Shown here: piece by piece, positions 1-13,534 of the stretch
How the letters are laid out: each line of letters starts with the position of its first letter
How positions within the stretch are numbered: the stretch's first letter is position 1
Assembly (NCBI GenBank): GCA_963693365.1
Contig: CAVNZM010000006.1
Location: 7,936,001-8,000,000, forward strand
Origin: Amoebidium appalachense
Lineage: Eukaryota > Ichthyosporea
Length of the DNA stretch: 64,000 nt
Direction: 5' to 3'
Made by a program: the position numbers and the translations under genes
Notes under the pieces: model-generated
What the model was told of the DNA's origin: nothing
Databases searched by the model: none
Seen by the model: only the letters and a program-made list of their open reading frames with translations

Positions 1-596
1 TAGGTGGGAAAGAAAAACTATCCCCGCTCACCCCTGCCCACCACCTCTCTCTGCCGCCCTCCGTCATTCCCTTTCACGCTTTTGGTTCCCCCCTCCCCCT
101 CCCCGCCCTCCCCCCCCCCCCCCCTTCTTCCCTCCCTCCCTGCCTCTGTCGTTATCATCCATTTTGCCTGCCGTTTGCACCCTTTGTTTGGGTTGCTCTT
201 TCTGTTAGTTATATCTTAATTCCTCTATACCACTGAATATCACGGATCTCCGATAACCCTTGAATTTTTAATTTGAGAAAAGGCTTGATGCAATGCATAT
301 AGTGACGCTACACTGTACACGTCAGTGACCACGAAATTCCTTGGTTGAAATTTTTGGATAGTTTTGATGTTTTTGCCATATTTTTTCCAAACTAGGATTG
401 AAAGTCGCGCTTACGGAATCTGGCAAGCCTTTTCCGTTGTTCTGTGGGCCACAGCCAAACAAATCCCGATCGAGAACAATTATGTTTGATAAACTAACTC
501 ACATATGTACACGCACACGGCAACACAAAAGACGCACATACACACACACACGTACACACACACACGTGTACCCGTACACACACGCTCGCGCGCGCG

Positions 597-598
597 CG

Positions 599-667
<69 letters not shown>

Positions 668-696
668 CTACCCCGTCGAGGTGCATGTACGCCAAG

Positions 697-785
<89 letters not shown>
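597..785. repeat. (CA)n / (GA)n compound microsatellite
   Basis: Nearly uninterrupted CA dinucleotides run from about 600 to 645, a short GA stretch follows, and CA resumes from about 703 to 785. All six frames stay open as poly Thr-His, Cys-Val or similar, so the open frames here are composition artefacts and not genes. The tract lies just upstream of the first exon I can support in the window. Confidence 0.95.
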
Positions 786-788
<3 letters not shown>

Positions 789-893
789 CACATCCAGCAC
801 CCCCTACACGTACACACACACCTACACACACCCAACACCCACCTACACACCCAACGTCCATCCCTACACACACACACGTACACACACGTACAG

Positions 894-2071
<1,178 letters not shown>

Positions 2072-2434
2072 CCCAGCCGCGAACGACAGCATGTAAAACG
2101 ACGAATATTTTTCATTCTGCCATTTTTTATGTCCTCCATTTTTTTGTTCTCTTTTATTGATGGTTTTTTTTTTTTGTGTGTAGTGTGTGTGGGTGGGTGT
2201 GATGGTGGTAGTGGTTGGGGGGGGGAGGCACGAAAATGTCCATCGGCTTGCTCACTTTTTTTTGTCTTCTCGAAAATTACTAGAATGAGTGTATGAAGAA
2301 AAAATTCAAGGCCCGCGCTAATACTCTAAGTTTAAAGGGTTTGTATTTTAACCCCCCCCGGGACTTAATTCTTTTCAGCTGGTGTAGTATGTTAGCCAGG
2401 GAAGTATCGACTTAGGTATCGACGGGGGAGCTTC

Positions 2435-2794
2435 CTAGAAGCCCCGTCTCCTGAGTTCCTATCTATATTTTTCTTGCTTCTGCTTACTGCTGCAACTTTA
2501 ACCCCCGGCCTTTCCCACTGCCCTTGCCTGCATAAGCAACCCTGCTCGTCTCTGATCAAGACGGGTGACCTACTCATGTTCAAGTGAAACAGTATCTGAG
2601 TTGGGTTTCGTTAACGAGGGGAATAGGTCGAAACTCGGGTACTGTGGATGACGTGGGCCCCCCCTGAGGATGGGCTCTGCTTATTATGCATACTCTTTAT
2701 GTATGGCTTGCATTCTGCATCGTGTTATCCGTTTGTTCTTGTGTACTTCGTACTTTTTGACGCATTCAAACCCCCCCCCCCCTCCCCCCCCCTC

Positions 2795-2827
<33 letters not shown>

Positions 2828-2840
2828 CCCCCCCTCCCCC
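2435..2840 (+). repeat. Dispersed element, long copy, poly(C)-tailed
   Basis: About 340 bp here match 52568-52926 along their whole length. Shared landmarks are GCTTACTGCTGCAACT, GTTCAAGTGAAACAGT, TCTGAGTTGGGTTT, TGAGGATGGGCTCTGC, TGTACTTCGTACT and finally GCATTCAAA running straight into a long C tract. Other copies in the window keep only the last 60-130 bp. Orientation is given so that poly(C) is the 3' end. No coding capacity is visible. Confidence 0.85.
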
Positions 2841-3595
2841 TGCCCTCCCAATGCATGCGAGAACACACCTGACACACACACCCGTACACACATATACACA
2901 GACATACATGCACACACCTACACACGCACATACATATGTATGTGCATATAAATCAATACAAAAAGCTCTGCTTCGAATTTTTAGGACTAGCCCTTTGTTA
3001 GATCTTGTACAAACTTCAACGGCACCGCCGCAGAATTAGTGATGGAATACTAATAAGTACCAGTTTATTGTTATTGTTGTTATTGCATGTCATTATATGG
3101 TTTTTGTAACTATTATTAATGTATGTATGTATATATTTTCGTAATCTTTGGCGTACGTGTGTGTACGAAACAAACCATAGTGTACATATCTAGGATGATT
3201 CATGTGTCACTTAGTGACGACCAACGTAACACGTCTTCTTTTTCGTTTTTCCCCCCACATTGTTGTGTATCTCTTATGTCTCTTAATGGTAATATGTCTG
3301 TAAGCCTTTTCGCCCCCATAGCCACAATATGGCTTAACGAATGAGTCAACGAGATTGTAGAGTATGAATGAAGTTCTGATAGTATTAAATTAGTCTGTTT
3401 GAGTATAGAAATGTGCGATGCGATGCTTTCAGCACTCAATTTCAAATACAAAATTGTGGCTTCCGACTCGATTCTCAGAGTTCAGAGCCCCCTTCAGTCC
3501 CCTCCGTCCCCTCCATCCCTCCAGTTTAACCCCCCCCCCCCCCCCCCCCCCCAAAAAAGAACTTAAAGAAGAAGAGAAGAAGAAAAGATGTGTAC

Positions 3596-3645
<50 letters not shown>

Positions 3646-3703
3646 AGCACCACACGACACGCCCACCCAACCCGGACCAACACACACACAGACATTGTCA
3701 AGC

Positions 3704-3755
<52 letters not shown>

Positions 3756-3971
3756 ACATTGACACACACACACCAATGGGGGGGAGGGGAAGGGGAGCAT
3801 TGTGTTTCCAGCGATTTTAAATGGTAGCAGCAACTGCCGTAGCGAGTACGAAAACAGTGTCACAGATCTTTAACTGACACAACGTGAAGGCGAGGGACAC
3901 GTAATTGGAACAGAGCTCATCACTGTGCATGCCCCCGCGGGGGGGGGCGGGGGGGGGGGGGGGGGGGGGGG

Positions 3972-4145
3972 GGGAGGGGGATGTATGCGTTAGAGGGTTG
4001 GAAAAACGGAGGAGACAATAAAGAGCAACAACCTGAGAACGTCGCAACCCAGAATTCTTTAAACAATTCAAGCGTGCAGGCAGAAGACACTTGAACAGAG
4101 CCCATCATCAGGGGGGGTTCCTATGCCTCCACAAAAGTATGGGGT
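3972..4145 (-). repeat. Dispersed element, second subfamily
   Basis: This closely resembles 58132-58278. Shared landmarks on the plus strand are GATGTATGCGTTAG, GGGTTGGAAA, GGAGGAGACAA, GTGCAGGCAGAAGA, ACTTGAACAGAGCCC and TTCCTATGCCTCCACAAAAG. Both copies are bounded by G runs on the plus strand. On the minus strand the unit opens near GATGGGCTCTG, like the main family, and ends ACGCATACATC followed by C-rich sequence. Confidence 0.8.
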
Positions 4146-4943
4146 GGAGGTGGGTGGTGGTGGCATGTGTGTGTGTGTGTGTGTGTTGGGGGGGGGGGGG
4201 GGGGGGGGGGGGGGAGGGGGGGAGGGAGGGACGGGCCTATTGCTCTCAGTTAGCTTTCGTAGAGGATGGGTGTCCAACCCATCATTTGCTTTCACCAGGG
4301 GGAGGGGAAGGGGGGGGGGGGGGGGGGGGGGGGGAGGGGGGATGCGGACGCGGAACACGGATACGAATGGGGGCCCTATGTATCGGATTCCATTTGACTG
4401 TGTACACCATGAGAACGGGGTGCAGGCACTAAATATAATTAATCATGATCAGGTCACATCTTAAGAGTAAGCATCCACGTGTGCCACTTCCTGATCAGCA
4501 AGGCGTGCTGTTTATGTACATGAACATCATTCAGAACAAATTGAAGGGGAGCCTAAGCCTTGCTTGTTAAGAGACGGAGAAGGTTGCTTCTGTGAGCAAA
4601 ACGGTGAGCGCCTGTGTGGGCAAACTGATAATAATGCAGGCATGCAGAATAACACCTGTTTAAGTGATTACATTTGCACGACAGAGGGATAGGGCATCAG
4701 AGGCAAGGGCATGGAAATTCACAGACAGAGAACAAAACACGAAAATTCGAAACGTGCAGGGAAATCTTTTGAGCAAAGCCCATCCATCATAAGTGGGGTT
4801 TCTATTGCCCAACAAAAGAACTGTGTTCAACTCTACAAACTCTCACACATAGTTCCCAACCTATTATTTGCTTCCAACGGAGAGCCAACCAGATTGAACT
4901 TAGAAGACCCTCTGGGGGGGGGGGGGCCGGAGGGGGGGGAATG

Positions 4944-5070
4944 GGGGGTTTGAATGCGTCATAAAGTACGAAGTACACATGAGCAACGGATAACGCGATG
5001 CAGAGCGCAAACCACACAAGAAGAGTATGTATAATCATTATAAGTGGAGCCCATCCTCTCGGGGGACCTC
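4944..5070 (-). repeat. Dispersed poly(C)-tailed element copy
   Basis: Read on the minus strand this has GAGGATGGGCTCC, then CATACTCTTCTTGTGTGG, GCTCTGCATCGCGTTATCC, TGTACTTCGTACTTTATG and ACGCATTCAAA, then a C run. It is a clean match to the 3' third of the copy at 2435-2770 in the opposite orientation. Confidence 0.85.
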
Positions 5071-5098
5071 AAGGCGTCTACAGGAGAGGTGAAAGGAA

Positions 5099-5132
<34 letters not shown>

Positions 5133-5477
5133 GGCAAACCACCATAAGACAAATATGTGTATGCTTTACTGAAGTGTTGTGTACCCGTGTGTCCCAGACA
5201 CACGGGCCGTATAGGCGCCTTAAAGTTCACCCCTACAGCGTGCTCTTTAAATTCCCCTGAATACCAAGTGAGTGCTATCATACAGTCCATGATTTTTTAC
5301 TGTTTTGCGCTGTGTGTGCAGGTAGCTGGCACCTCCGTTCCGCCTTAATAAACAATCCACACACTTAAAGAGAAAAAAATTAGAAAAAATAAACGGAGTC
5401 GCCAGCACTGCCGGCCATTCGTCCGGGCATACCTTTAACATTCATCACACGTGATGTATTTTTCCTTTTTTTTGTTT

Positions 5478-7420
5478 TTACTTGGCGCAGCTTCCAGAAG
5501 ACTTGGAAGACAGAATAAGTGCCACGATCATACCGTAAAGCCCCAGCACCTCAGCGAAAATGAGAATCAGAATCATACCCACAAACAGGCGTGGCTGCTG
5601 GGCAGTACCCCTCACACCGCTGTCACCCACAATGCCAATGGCAAAACCGGCCGCCAGACCGGCAAGACCCACACTCAGACCTGCTGCCAAGTCGTTCATG
5701 CTCCTGTGAAGGGGTCGAAAATGGGTCAGAATACAGGCCGTAGAAATTGCTACGCTTTGTCTACCTCGGGCACACATACAACGACATACACGCCTGCCCC
5801 TGTCACCCAACCTCGCCTCCTACCTACCTATATATACCAGAAGCACAAACTTATCGCCCTTGCGACTATACACAACACGTTGATACGTTACTGCTCCTCA
5901 ACGAGAGGAAATGGCATTATTTGACAAAGTTCTCCTCTCTCTCTCTCTTCCCCCCCCCCCCCCCCACCCCCACCCCCTCCTTCAAAGGGAGCACAGGTAT
6001 ACGCAATATTATATGCACTCGTGTGTCTGGGGTTGACCCAGGAATGGTGATGGTGATTCTTGAGAGAAGAAGGGGGGGAGGGAAGGGGGGGGGTATGGAT
6101 GGCGTAGATTATCAAGTCGGAACATTAACTCAGCGTTAAGAACACCGGTATCAAACTGTAGCAGTCTGTCAGCCCACTTCGGCCTCCAACCAGCCACACC
6201 AAGCTGCCTGAGTGATAGCTCTAAGGCTTTTAGAAGTGCCCAAATGCCTTGATGTGTACTTTACTCTGACACCAAGAGATGCAATCACTCAAAAGCCGTT
6301 GATACCAGTCGGTGGGTTGCCCATTATAAATAGACTAAGGCACCACCCACACACTAGCCACAGAAACACGAACCGGCCATCCATGAGTGATCACAACGGG
6401 TTGGAACAGGCCAAGGGATGAAAAGAAAGGACGGCCGAAAAAACACAATAGAATCCGAGGTAATCAGAAACAGGTGTCTGTTTACAACACTCACTTGAAC
6501 AGGGAGTAGTCGCCCTCCTTCATGCCCTGACCGATCAGCACAGCCACGACCAGGCCGTAGATACCGATGATACCAGCCATGACCACGGGCACGATGGACT
6601 TCATGATAAGCTCTGGCCTCATAACGGCCATGGCTGCAATGCCCGTGCCGGACTTCGCTGTGCCGTATGCGGCACCGAAGGCTGAGGGGGAAAGGGAGAA
6701 TGTGGGTGAGCCTCTCTTGCACTCCTTGATAAGCCTGCTGAAACTGTCCTTCGTTTGCCCAACGCAATCCTGAAGACGTCAAGGGGGCAGGGACATGCAG
6801 AGAGGGAGGAACACCAGGAACGGAACGGGATGAGGGTGAGAGGGAAAGGCATAAAGGGGAGACAGGGGGGGAAGGGGGGGGGGGGGGGGGGGGAAGAGGG
6901 GGGGGGGGGGGGGGGGTGAGGAAGGAGTAAGGAGGCGGAGTGCACAGAGAAGGCGTTCAACTGACCAGTGCCTTCATCAACGAAGTTAGCTTTGCCCCTC
7001 AACAGCCCCCCAACATCACATTTAGCTATGATATCCTATACGCACGCACAAGCTTGTATCGTGGCCGCTCCCTACTAGCTGGAACCTTCTTGGCAATAGA
7101 TAACAGCCATTCGAGGCCAGCTCAGCGTCTGAAGCACACAAAGCCAGAAAGTGGCTCATGTTCTGCTTCCTGCTTTCTACCTAAAAAAAAGAGAGCAAGG
7201 CTTAAGAAGTCTTAAAACCACGGGGAAATAATCAGCTGCCTCGGGTTGCTGATCATCGTTTCCTCAGGACTATAAGGCCTTCTCTTTCAGCCATCGGAAT
7301 CCTAACAGCCAAAACTCCTTCGGTTTGTAACCTACCAGCGAAAACCATGGCAGACGCAGCCCCCATGGCCCCAAAGAAGGGGGCGTAGTACGGGCACTTA
7401 TCAGTATCAATCGCCGACAT
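5478..7420 (-). CDS. V-type H+-ATPase proteolipid subunit c
   Basis: This is the membrane rotor subunit of the vacuolar proton pump. Exons are 7420-7336, 6681-6495 and 5703-5478, all joining in phase (498 nt, 165 residues plus stop), the usual length for the family. The product has four membrane helices. The N-terminus reads [20 protein letters not shown], the glycine-rich helix 1 continues over the first splice junction ([15 protein letters not shown]), and helix 4 contains [13 protein letters not shown] with the essential proton-carrying glutamate at about residue 142. Donors are GTAGGT and GTGAGT; acceptors are CTCAG and CACAG. Introns are 654 and 791 bp and contain the poly(G)/poly(C) runs. 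A TATAAA on the minus strand at 7680-7685 could be promoter, but this is weak. Very confident in family and exon structure. Confidence 0.97.
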
Positions 7421-8950
7421 TTTGTCTAAATAGAACTAACAGAAAACGGTAGGTAAAAAACTAAAAAGGGTGCTCTGGGCGCTTTCAGAGGGCAAGGGAA
7501 AAGTTATGTTTTCTGTGTGGGGCGAAGAGGGAGGCGGGAAGATTTTGTTTCGAATCGAGCACCAAATTTGGCAATCGATGGAGTGACACCTTTCCCTCGA
7601 TAACAGCGCAAATGTTATAGGAGCAAGGATAATACTCATGGGCGTCGGGCGCTATAGGCGCAGCCAAAAACAAATAAAGTTTATACCTTAACTTTATGTA
7701 AATAGAAAAGTGGCTTATAATTTCTTAGTGTCTATATACTGATAGATATCTTAATGTGCCAAGATGTGTTTATAGCTGGATATGGAATAGATGTATATTA
7801 GCGAGGAACTCTCAAACTACCACCTAGACCACTTAATAAAGAATGCTGATTGGATACCATACATCGCTCACTCGGGCTCACTATTTAGTGTCCCTGACTT
7901 TGAACAAATAAAAATGCTTATATTAGATGTTGGAAGTTCGGAGTAGACTCAAGTGTCCGCGGCGACAGTCCCCCTACAGGTATCTATGTCAAGATGATTT
8001 CTTTTAGTTACTGCTTTATAATGGTAATGGTAACGCGATATTAATCTACAAAAAACCTCTGCGCTAAATAGATATGGGAATGCTAGACTCACTCAGTTAC
8101 GGTACAGTAGTAGCGGCACTAACGGAGTCGCATCCAATGAAACACCCGACTATTTTTGCTTCAAATGTTCCGTCCGCAATTTCCCCCTAAACTTATGGTT
8201 TTGAACCGGCGCGAAGACTGAAAACTTTGGAGCTTCCCTCGCGGCCCTCCTCTGTGTTGCAACTTGCAAGTGTGCACATGTACCGATCCTCAACATCTAG
8301 GCTGTTTACACGCTAGCTAATTCCTTATACTGTAGTTGCATATATGTGTACGTATATGTAGCCCTCGCTCAGTCTGTTTGCAACTTGACTATAGCCAACA
8401 CATACTCGGCACATACTGGGGCAAGCAACAATTGCTTGTTCGTACCCGGTTATCAGAGATATATTCTGCATGAAGTGGCCTAGACTTTCCCCCATCTCCC
8501 TGTTTCAACATTTTAACGGCATAGTTTTTCTAGCCAGGGGCTCGATGCATAACTTGATTCAACCAGGTTGCACATAAACGATGTAGAAGTCGCACAATAC
8601 TTTATGTCAACCGCCCACGTCGCGCAGGTTGCAGGCAACAAGATAACCAAACTCGTCAGCGTGGTGTTTTGTGTTGACCACGGCAAACAATAAAGCGTTG
8701 ATGGCGTGGGCCATGAGCCAGTTTCCCTCCTTTTTCCATCACTCCCTTTCCCATACCCAATTATCCACTCGGTTCTCCATTCCTATCCCCTCTCAGTTCC
8801 TACCTCCTGGCCGCGCCGAGGATGTCGATGAGATGCAAATTGGAACAGCAAAGGATGACCAGCACCTTTTTGCATCTCCCTCCACTACCTCTTTTTTTTT
8901 TTCTTTCACGATTTTGCGTTTGCGTCGCTTATTGGTCTTTTTGTCTGTCT
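7421..8950. other. Spacer upstream of the V-ATPase gene
   Basis: About 1.5 kb of ordinary-complexity sequence without long homopolymers. Only short frames are present, none with recognisable protein character or phase-compatible splice sites. It should contain the V-ATPase promoter. I could not identify a gene. Confidence 0.5.
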
Positions 8951-8974
8951 GGAGGGTCTTTGAACACCTTTTTG

Positions 8975-10060
8975 GAGATGCCGCTGTTGGCATTTTTTTA
9001 GAGTTGTAAAACTGTTGCCGTCCTTTGGATGGTGTGCTACTGTTTGTATTGTTTCAGTGCTCTGAGATTCTGCTGTTGGCATCTTCTTGAGCTTTTGCGG
9101 CATGTGTGTGTCGCTGTTGGCGTCTTTTTGCAGAACCGTGCATGTGTCGCTGTTGGCATCTTTTTAGAGATGCCGCTGTTGGCATCTTTTTGGAGTTGCC
9201 GCTGTTGGAATCTTTTTAGAGATGCCGCTATTGGCATCTTTTTAGAGATGCCGCTGTTGGCATCTTTATAGAGATGCCGCTGTTGGCATCTTTTTAGAGA
9301 TGCCGCTGTTAACATCTTTTTGCAGAACCGTGCGTGTGTCGCTGTTGGCATCTTTTTAGAGATGCCGCTGTTGGCATCTTTTAGAGATGCCGCTCAGTCA
9401 AGTTGGCATCTTTTTAGAGATGCCGCTGTTGGCATCTTTTTGGAGATGCCGCTGTTGGCACCTTTTTTAGAAATGCCGCTGTTGGCATCTTTTTGGAGAT
9501 GCCGCTGTTGGCATCTTCTTGGAGATGCCGCTGTTGGCAGCTTTTTAGAGTTGTAAAACTGTTGCCGTCCTTTGGATGGTGTGCTACTGCTTGTATTGTT
9601 TGCTTTGAGGTTCTGCTGTTGGCATCTTCTTGAGCTTCTGCGGTATGTGTGTCGCTATTGGCATCTTTTTGCAGAACCGTGCGTGTGTCGCTTTTGGCAT
9701 CTTTTTAGAGATGCCGCTGTTGGCATCTTTTTAGAGATGCCGCTGTTGACATCTTTTTAGAGATGCCGCTGTTGACATCTTTATAGAGATACCGCTGTTG
9801 GTATCTTTGTAGAGATGCCGCTGTTGGCATCTTTTTGCAGAACCGTGCGTGTGTCGCTGTTGGCATCTTTTTAGAGATGCCGCTCAGTCAAGTTGGCATC
9901 TTTTTAGAGATGCCGCTGTTGGCATCTTTTTAGAGTTGTAAAACTGTGCCGTCGTTTGAATGGTGTGCTACTGTTTGTATTGCTTGCTTTGAGGTTCTGC
10001 TGTTGGCATCTTTATGCAGAACGGTGCGTGTGTCGCTGTTGGCATCTTTTTGGAGCGATG
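8975..10060. repeat. 26-bp hairpin-forming minisatellite in a higher-order array
   Basis: The basic unit is GAGATGCCGCTGTTGGCATC followed by TTTTTA (26 bp), present in about 25 intact or variant copies. Each unit contains the inverted repeat AGATGCC / GGCATCT around a 6-base loop. The units are grouped into larger blocks: the segment starting GAGTTGTAAAACTG and running through GGATGGTGTGCTACTG recurs at 9001, 9548 and 9933, and the variant unit GCAGAACCGTGCGTGTGTCG recurs about five times. Open frames through it (MPLLASF-like repeats) are by-products of the repeat. No splice or start context suggests translation. Confidence 0.95.
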
Positions 10061-10080
10061 AGTTGGTCGGTATTCGGTTT

Positions 10081-10519
10081 GATTGTTTGTACTATGATAT
10101 GTACACGTCATCCACCGTTGGGAGGGCGCAGGGGGGGGAGGAGGTTGAGGGACTCGAGAGGGCCCGGGGGGGGGGGGAGAGGGGGTGTAATAGCACTCCC
10201 ATGTGTAGTGAAACTCTGAGACTCAAATAAGCTACAGCAGACATGTCCCACGTGTAAGTACACTGGTGAGGAGGCTGGCACCATGCATGATCACACGATT
10301 ATAATGGCAGGAACTAGGCCAGGGGTGTCAGTGTTGAAGACGGCCCCGGGTATGTGGTACACGCGTGTGTACACGACCGAGTGCATGTGTCCCAGTGTTG
10401 CAGGTGCAGGTTGGGGTGGGAAGGTGATCGGGTGGGTATGCCACGTGCACGTCTTCTTCTAGATCTCTTTCCGAAGCTTCCTCTTCTTTTGTTTGTGTTG
10501 TTGCTTTTGTTGTAGTTGT

Positions 10520-10560
<41 letters not shown>

Positions 10561-11578
10561 GGGAGTGGAGGGGATTCCGATAGATGCATATGTATGGTCC
10601 TAGAGACAGCGGTATTATAAAACACACAAAAAAGTAGAAATAGTTTCTGTTTCCGAATAGGTAGCGCCATAAAGTGCCTATGGTGGATATTATGTCACGC
10701 CATGCCAAATGATAATGTAGGGTCCGAGGCTCCTTTCGTAAAAACGGTTTTTTTGAGCTTCCTTATATACATAATGGATAAAACAATGAAAAAAGTAGGA
10801 ATAGGATAAAACAATAAAAAAAGTAGGAATAGGATAAAACAATAAAAAAAAGTAGGAATATGGATATTATTCGAATGAACGTGCCGAATGAATCAGGTAT
10901 CGGTGTGTATTTTGTATGTCTTTGCCCGTCGTGCAATGTATGTAAAGTTTGAAGGGTTTTATTGGACGGGCTCGACGGACTGTCTTTAGCATGTTACCCT
11001 TTGTATATGTTACCGCTTTATCTCGCGAGTACCGGCCCACGAGAAAACACTATGTACAACCGCAATGCCCTTTGTATCATACTATACTAGTATACTAATA
11101 CACAGTAGCACACGCTTACAACTTCCCTGGAGTCAGTGACTCATTGGCAGTGTGGTGTTATAAGAAAATTTGATTTACATGTACAGGATCCGGAATTAAG
11201 AAGAAAAACAGGGGGGAGAAAGAACGTGCGCGGCGCAAAAAACAAAGCTGTAACCTGAGAGAGGGACTCGAATTGGGAATGCCTATCGATTCACTTGCTT
11301 ATTAATTGTTGTAGTCTAGTCACTCAAAAAGAAGATAAGAAGAAGATAGAAGGAGCAGCAAAATTCAAGGAAACACTCCCTTGGTATTGAGACATGAGTT
11401 GAGGGGGTGAAGAAAGCTAACAAACGTCATACAGAAAAAGAAAAAAAAAAGGGGGGGGGGGGGGGAGGACGGATGCCCACGGGTGAATGGGAGGAGGGCA
11501 CAGAGGAGGGGGGAGAGAAAGGGGGGGGGGGGGGGGGGGATTAAAAAACTAAAACAATAATAAAAGCTAAAATCAAAA
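10081..11578. other. Spacer, no gene recognised
   Basis: It contains poly(G) runs at 10150-10180, 10523-10560, 11451-11465 and 11521-11540. A 28-bp direct repeat (about three units of GGATAAAACAATAAAAAAAG plus TAGGAATA) lies at 10775-10862. The right end is the 3' flank of the secreted-protein gene. No coding region is supported. Confidence 0.55.
10775..10862. repeat. Short AT-rich tandem repeat
   Basis: There are three successive copies of a roughly 28-bp unit, GGATAAAACAATAAAAAAAG then TAGGAATA, with small indels in the A run. Confidence 0.85.
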
Positions 11579-12153
11579 TTATGATATCACAGCAGCAGCA
11601 ACAATATTCACATGCATCGTCACCCCCACCGTCTTATAAATATTCCCCGAAGGAACAAACGTCCCATTTTCGCTATCACCAACAAACGCATCAGTCAGCG
11701 TGCTCGTAGCCATAAAACTGTTTCCATCGGTTTCCTTTGCGGCCGTGTCCTTAAAATTGGTCCCGGGAGCCGCAGCATTGGACGCCAAATTGGTAAGAAC
11801 GGCGCTTGAAACCGCCCAATCGCTGTTGAGAGTTAAACGCATAGTAAAATTGTTGCTCGCCATGAAGGCGTTGTGGGGGGTGTTTGTCCCCGGTTGGACG
11901 ATTGACGCGGTCAGCTGTGGAGGGGGTGAAACGTGAGCATGACAAGAAAATAAAAATGGAACAGAAATGAAAAAAAAAGGAAAAGAAAAAAAAAATAACA
12001 AAACTATAAATCATGTAAGGGATAATGAATGTAGGTTGTGCGGGTGTTGTGCAAGGTTAATGAGGGTGTGTTTCTTGTTGCTGTTGTTGGTGGCAATGGT
12101 ATGTTTTGTGTTTTGTTTCTCCTTCTTGTTCTTCTTTTTTTTTTTTTTTTTGT

Positions 12154-12198
<45 letters not shown>

Positions 12199-12252
12199 CA
12201 AATCGGTTGGTAAAGCGGTGGGTGCTAAGTTGTGGGTGTGGGTGTATGTGTG

Positions 12253-12301
<49 letters not shown>

Positions 12302-12717
12302 GTGGTAGTGGTGGTGATGTGTGCGTGTGGGTGAGTGTTGGGGGGAGGGGAGGGGGGGGGGGGGGGGGGGGGTAGCACGCACCGATGGTACGGGAATGAC
12401 CTTTGTCGTCTGAGCAGGGGAACATAGGTCACTTGAGGCGAGAGTAGATGCAAAAGTAGAATAGAAGTTTGTTGAAGTGATATTCAATGATGTGTAGTCG
12501 TCACAAACGGTGGGGAGGACGGCTGAGTTGCACGTGACGGTGGCGCCGTTGAGCTTGTAGGCCGCCTGATTTTAAATTTTAATTTTAGGTTTGTGAACAA
12601 TGGCTATGTGTTATATTGAGTAAGGAATGTAAAATATGGGTTAAAGTTGAATGTTGTGTTTACTTTTACTTCGCTCATCTTTTTTTCTCCTTCTCTTCAT
12701 TTTTGGGATTTTTTGGG

Positions 12718-12759
<42 letters not shown>

Positions 12760-12953
12760 GAAGGGGGGGGGGGGGGGGGGGGGGGGGTAGAATACGTTAC
12801 AGAAAATACAGTTTGCATGATTTTACGAATAACACAATGTAGATTGCAGGAGAGGAAGGAGTGAAGGGAGGGGAGGAGGGAGCTTTGTGTTACAGGCCGG
12901 AAACGCATATGTGAAAGAATATGGGATGTAGTGGAAAGGAGGGCAGGAGGGGA

Positions 12954-13001
<48 letters not shown>

Positions 13002-13488
13002 GGACTTTGTACGTACATTTATGTTGCATGCAGTTTTATAATCCACCAACACATCAAACGACTGCCCACACCATCCAGCCGTGTAGCTCGAACACGTGAC
13101 CCCCCCAGCCGTCACATTTCCGGTGGCGCTCGCGGTGGAAGGCGCTGAATTTTCGCTGATTCCGATTCCTGAAACCCCCCCAATGTGCAGGGGTTCCGGG
13201 ACGAGAACGTAGAGAGTCGCTTGGAGGGCCCGGGCCTCTTTAATGACGGATGGACCTTGGGAGATTATAGTTTTGATGGTGTCCGCCGGTGAAATACCCT
13301 GGTTTTAAAAAAGGAAAGGCGAGTTAGGGTGTGTGTGTACACGTTTTCTTCATGTAAAGTATTTATCCTTCCACACACACACGCACACGCGTGGGCACAT
13401 ACACATAAACACTACAAACATACAGATACCTGCACCCACGCACGCGCACGCGCAGACGCACCAACGCACGTCGCGCGCGCGCGCGCGT

Positions 13489-13534
<46 letters not shown>

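Larger units (their letters stand above)
2072..5477. other. Non-coding spacer with repeats and poly(C)/poly(G) runs
   Basis: I see no convincing gene here. Open frames come from poly(C) at 2771-2840 and 3531-3552, CA tracts at 3600-3750, and poly(G) at 3940-3975, 4190-4215, 4311-4335 and 5100-5131. Three copies of the dispersed repeats described separately occur here. The stretch next to 5478 would be the 3' flank of the V-ATPase gene, which reads leftward. Confidence 0.6.

Noticed and set aside
1-219. 71-residue plus-strand frame at the left edge
   Set aside because: Proline/serine string from C-rich sequence starting at a GTG, with no recognisable features.
9029-9760. Frames with repeated MPLLASF/CRCWHL peptides that might look like a repeat protein
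   Set aside because: The peptide periodicity follows the 26-bp DNA unit (not a multiple of three), so the frame changes from unit to unit. No start, splice or flanking coding signal.
8975-10060. Possible CRISPR array (short repeats with a palindromic core)
   Set aside because: Units are directly adjacent or differ only slightly, there are no unique spacers, and the window is eukaryotic nuclear DNA.
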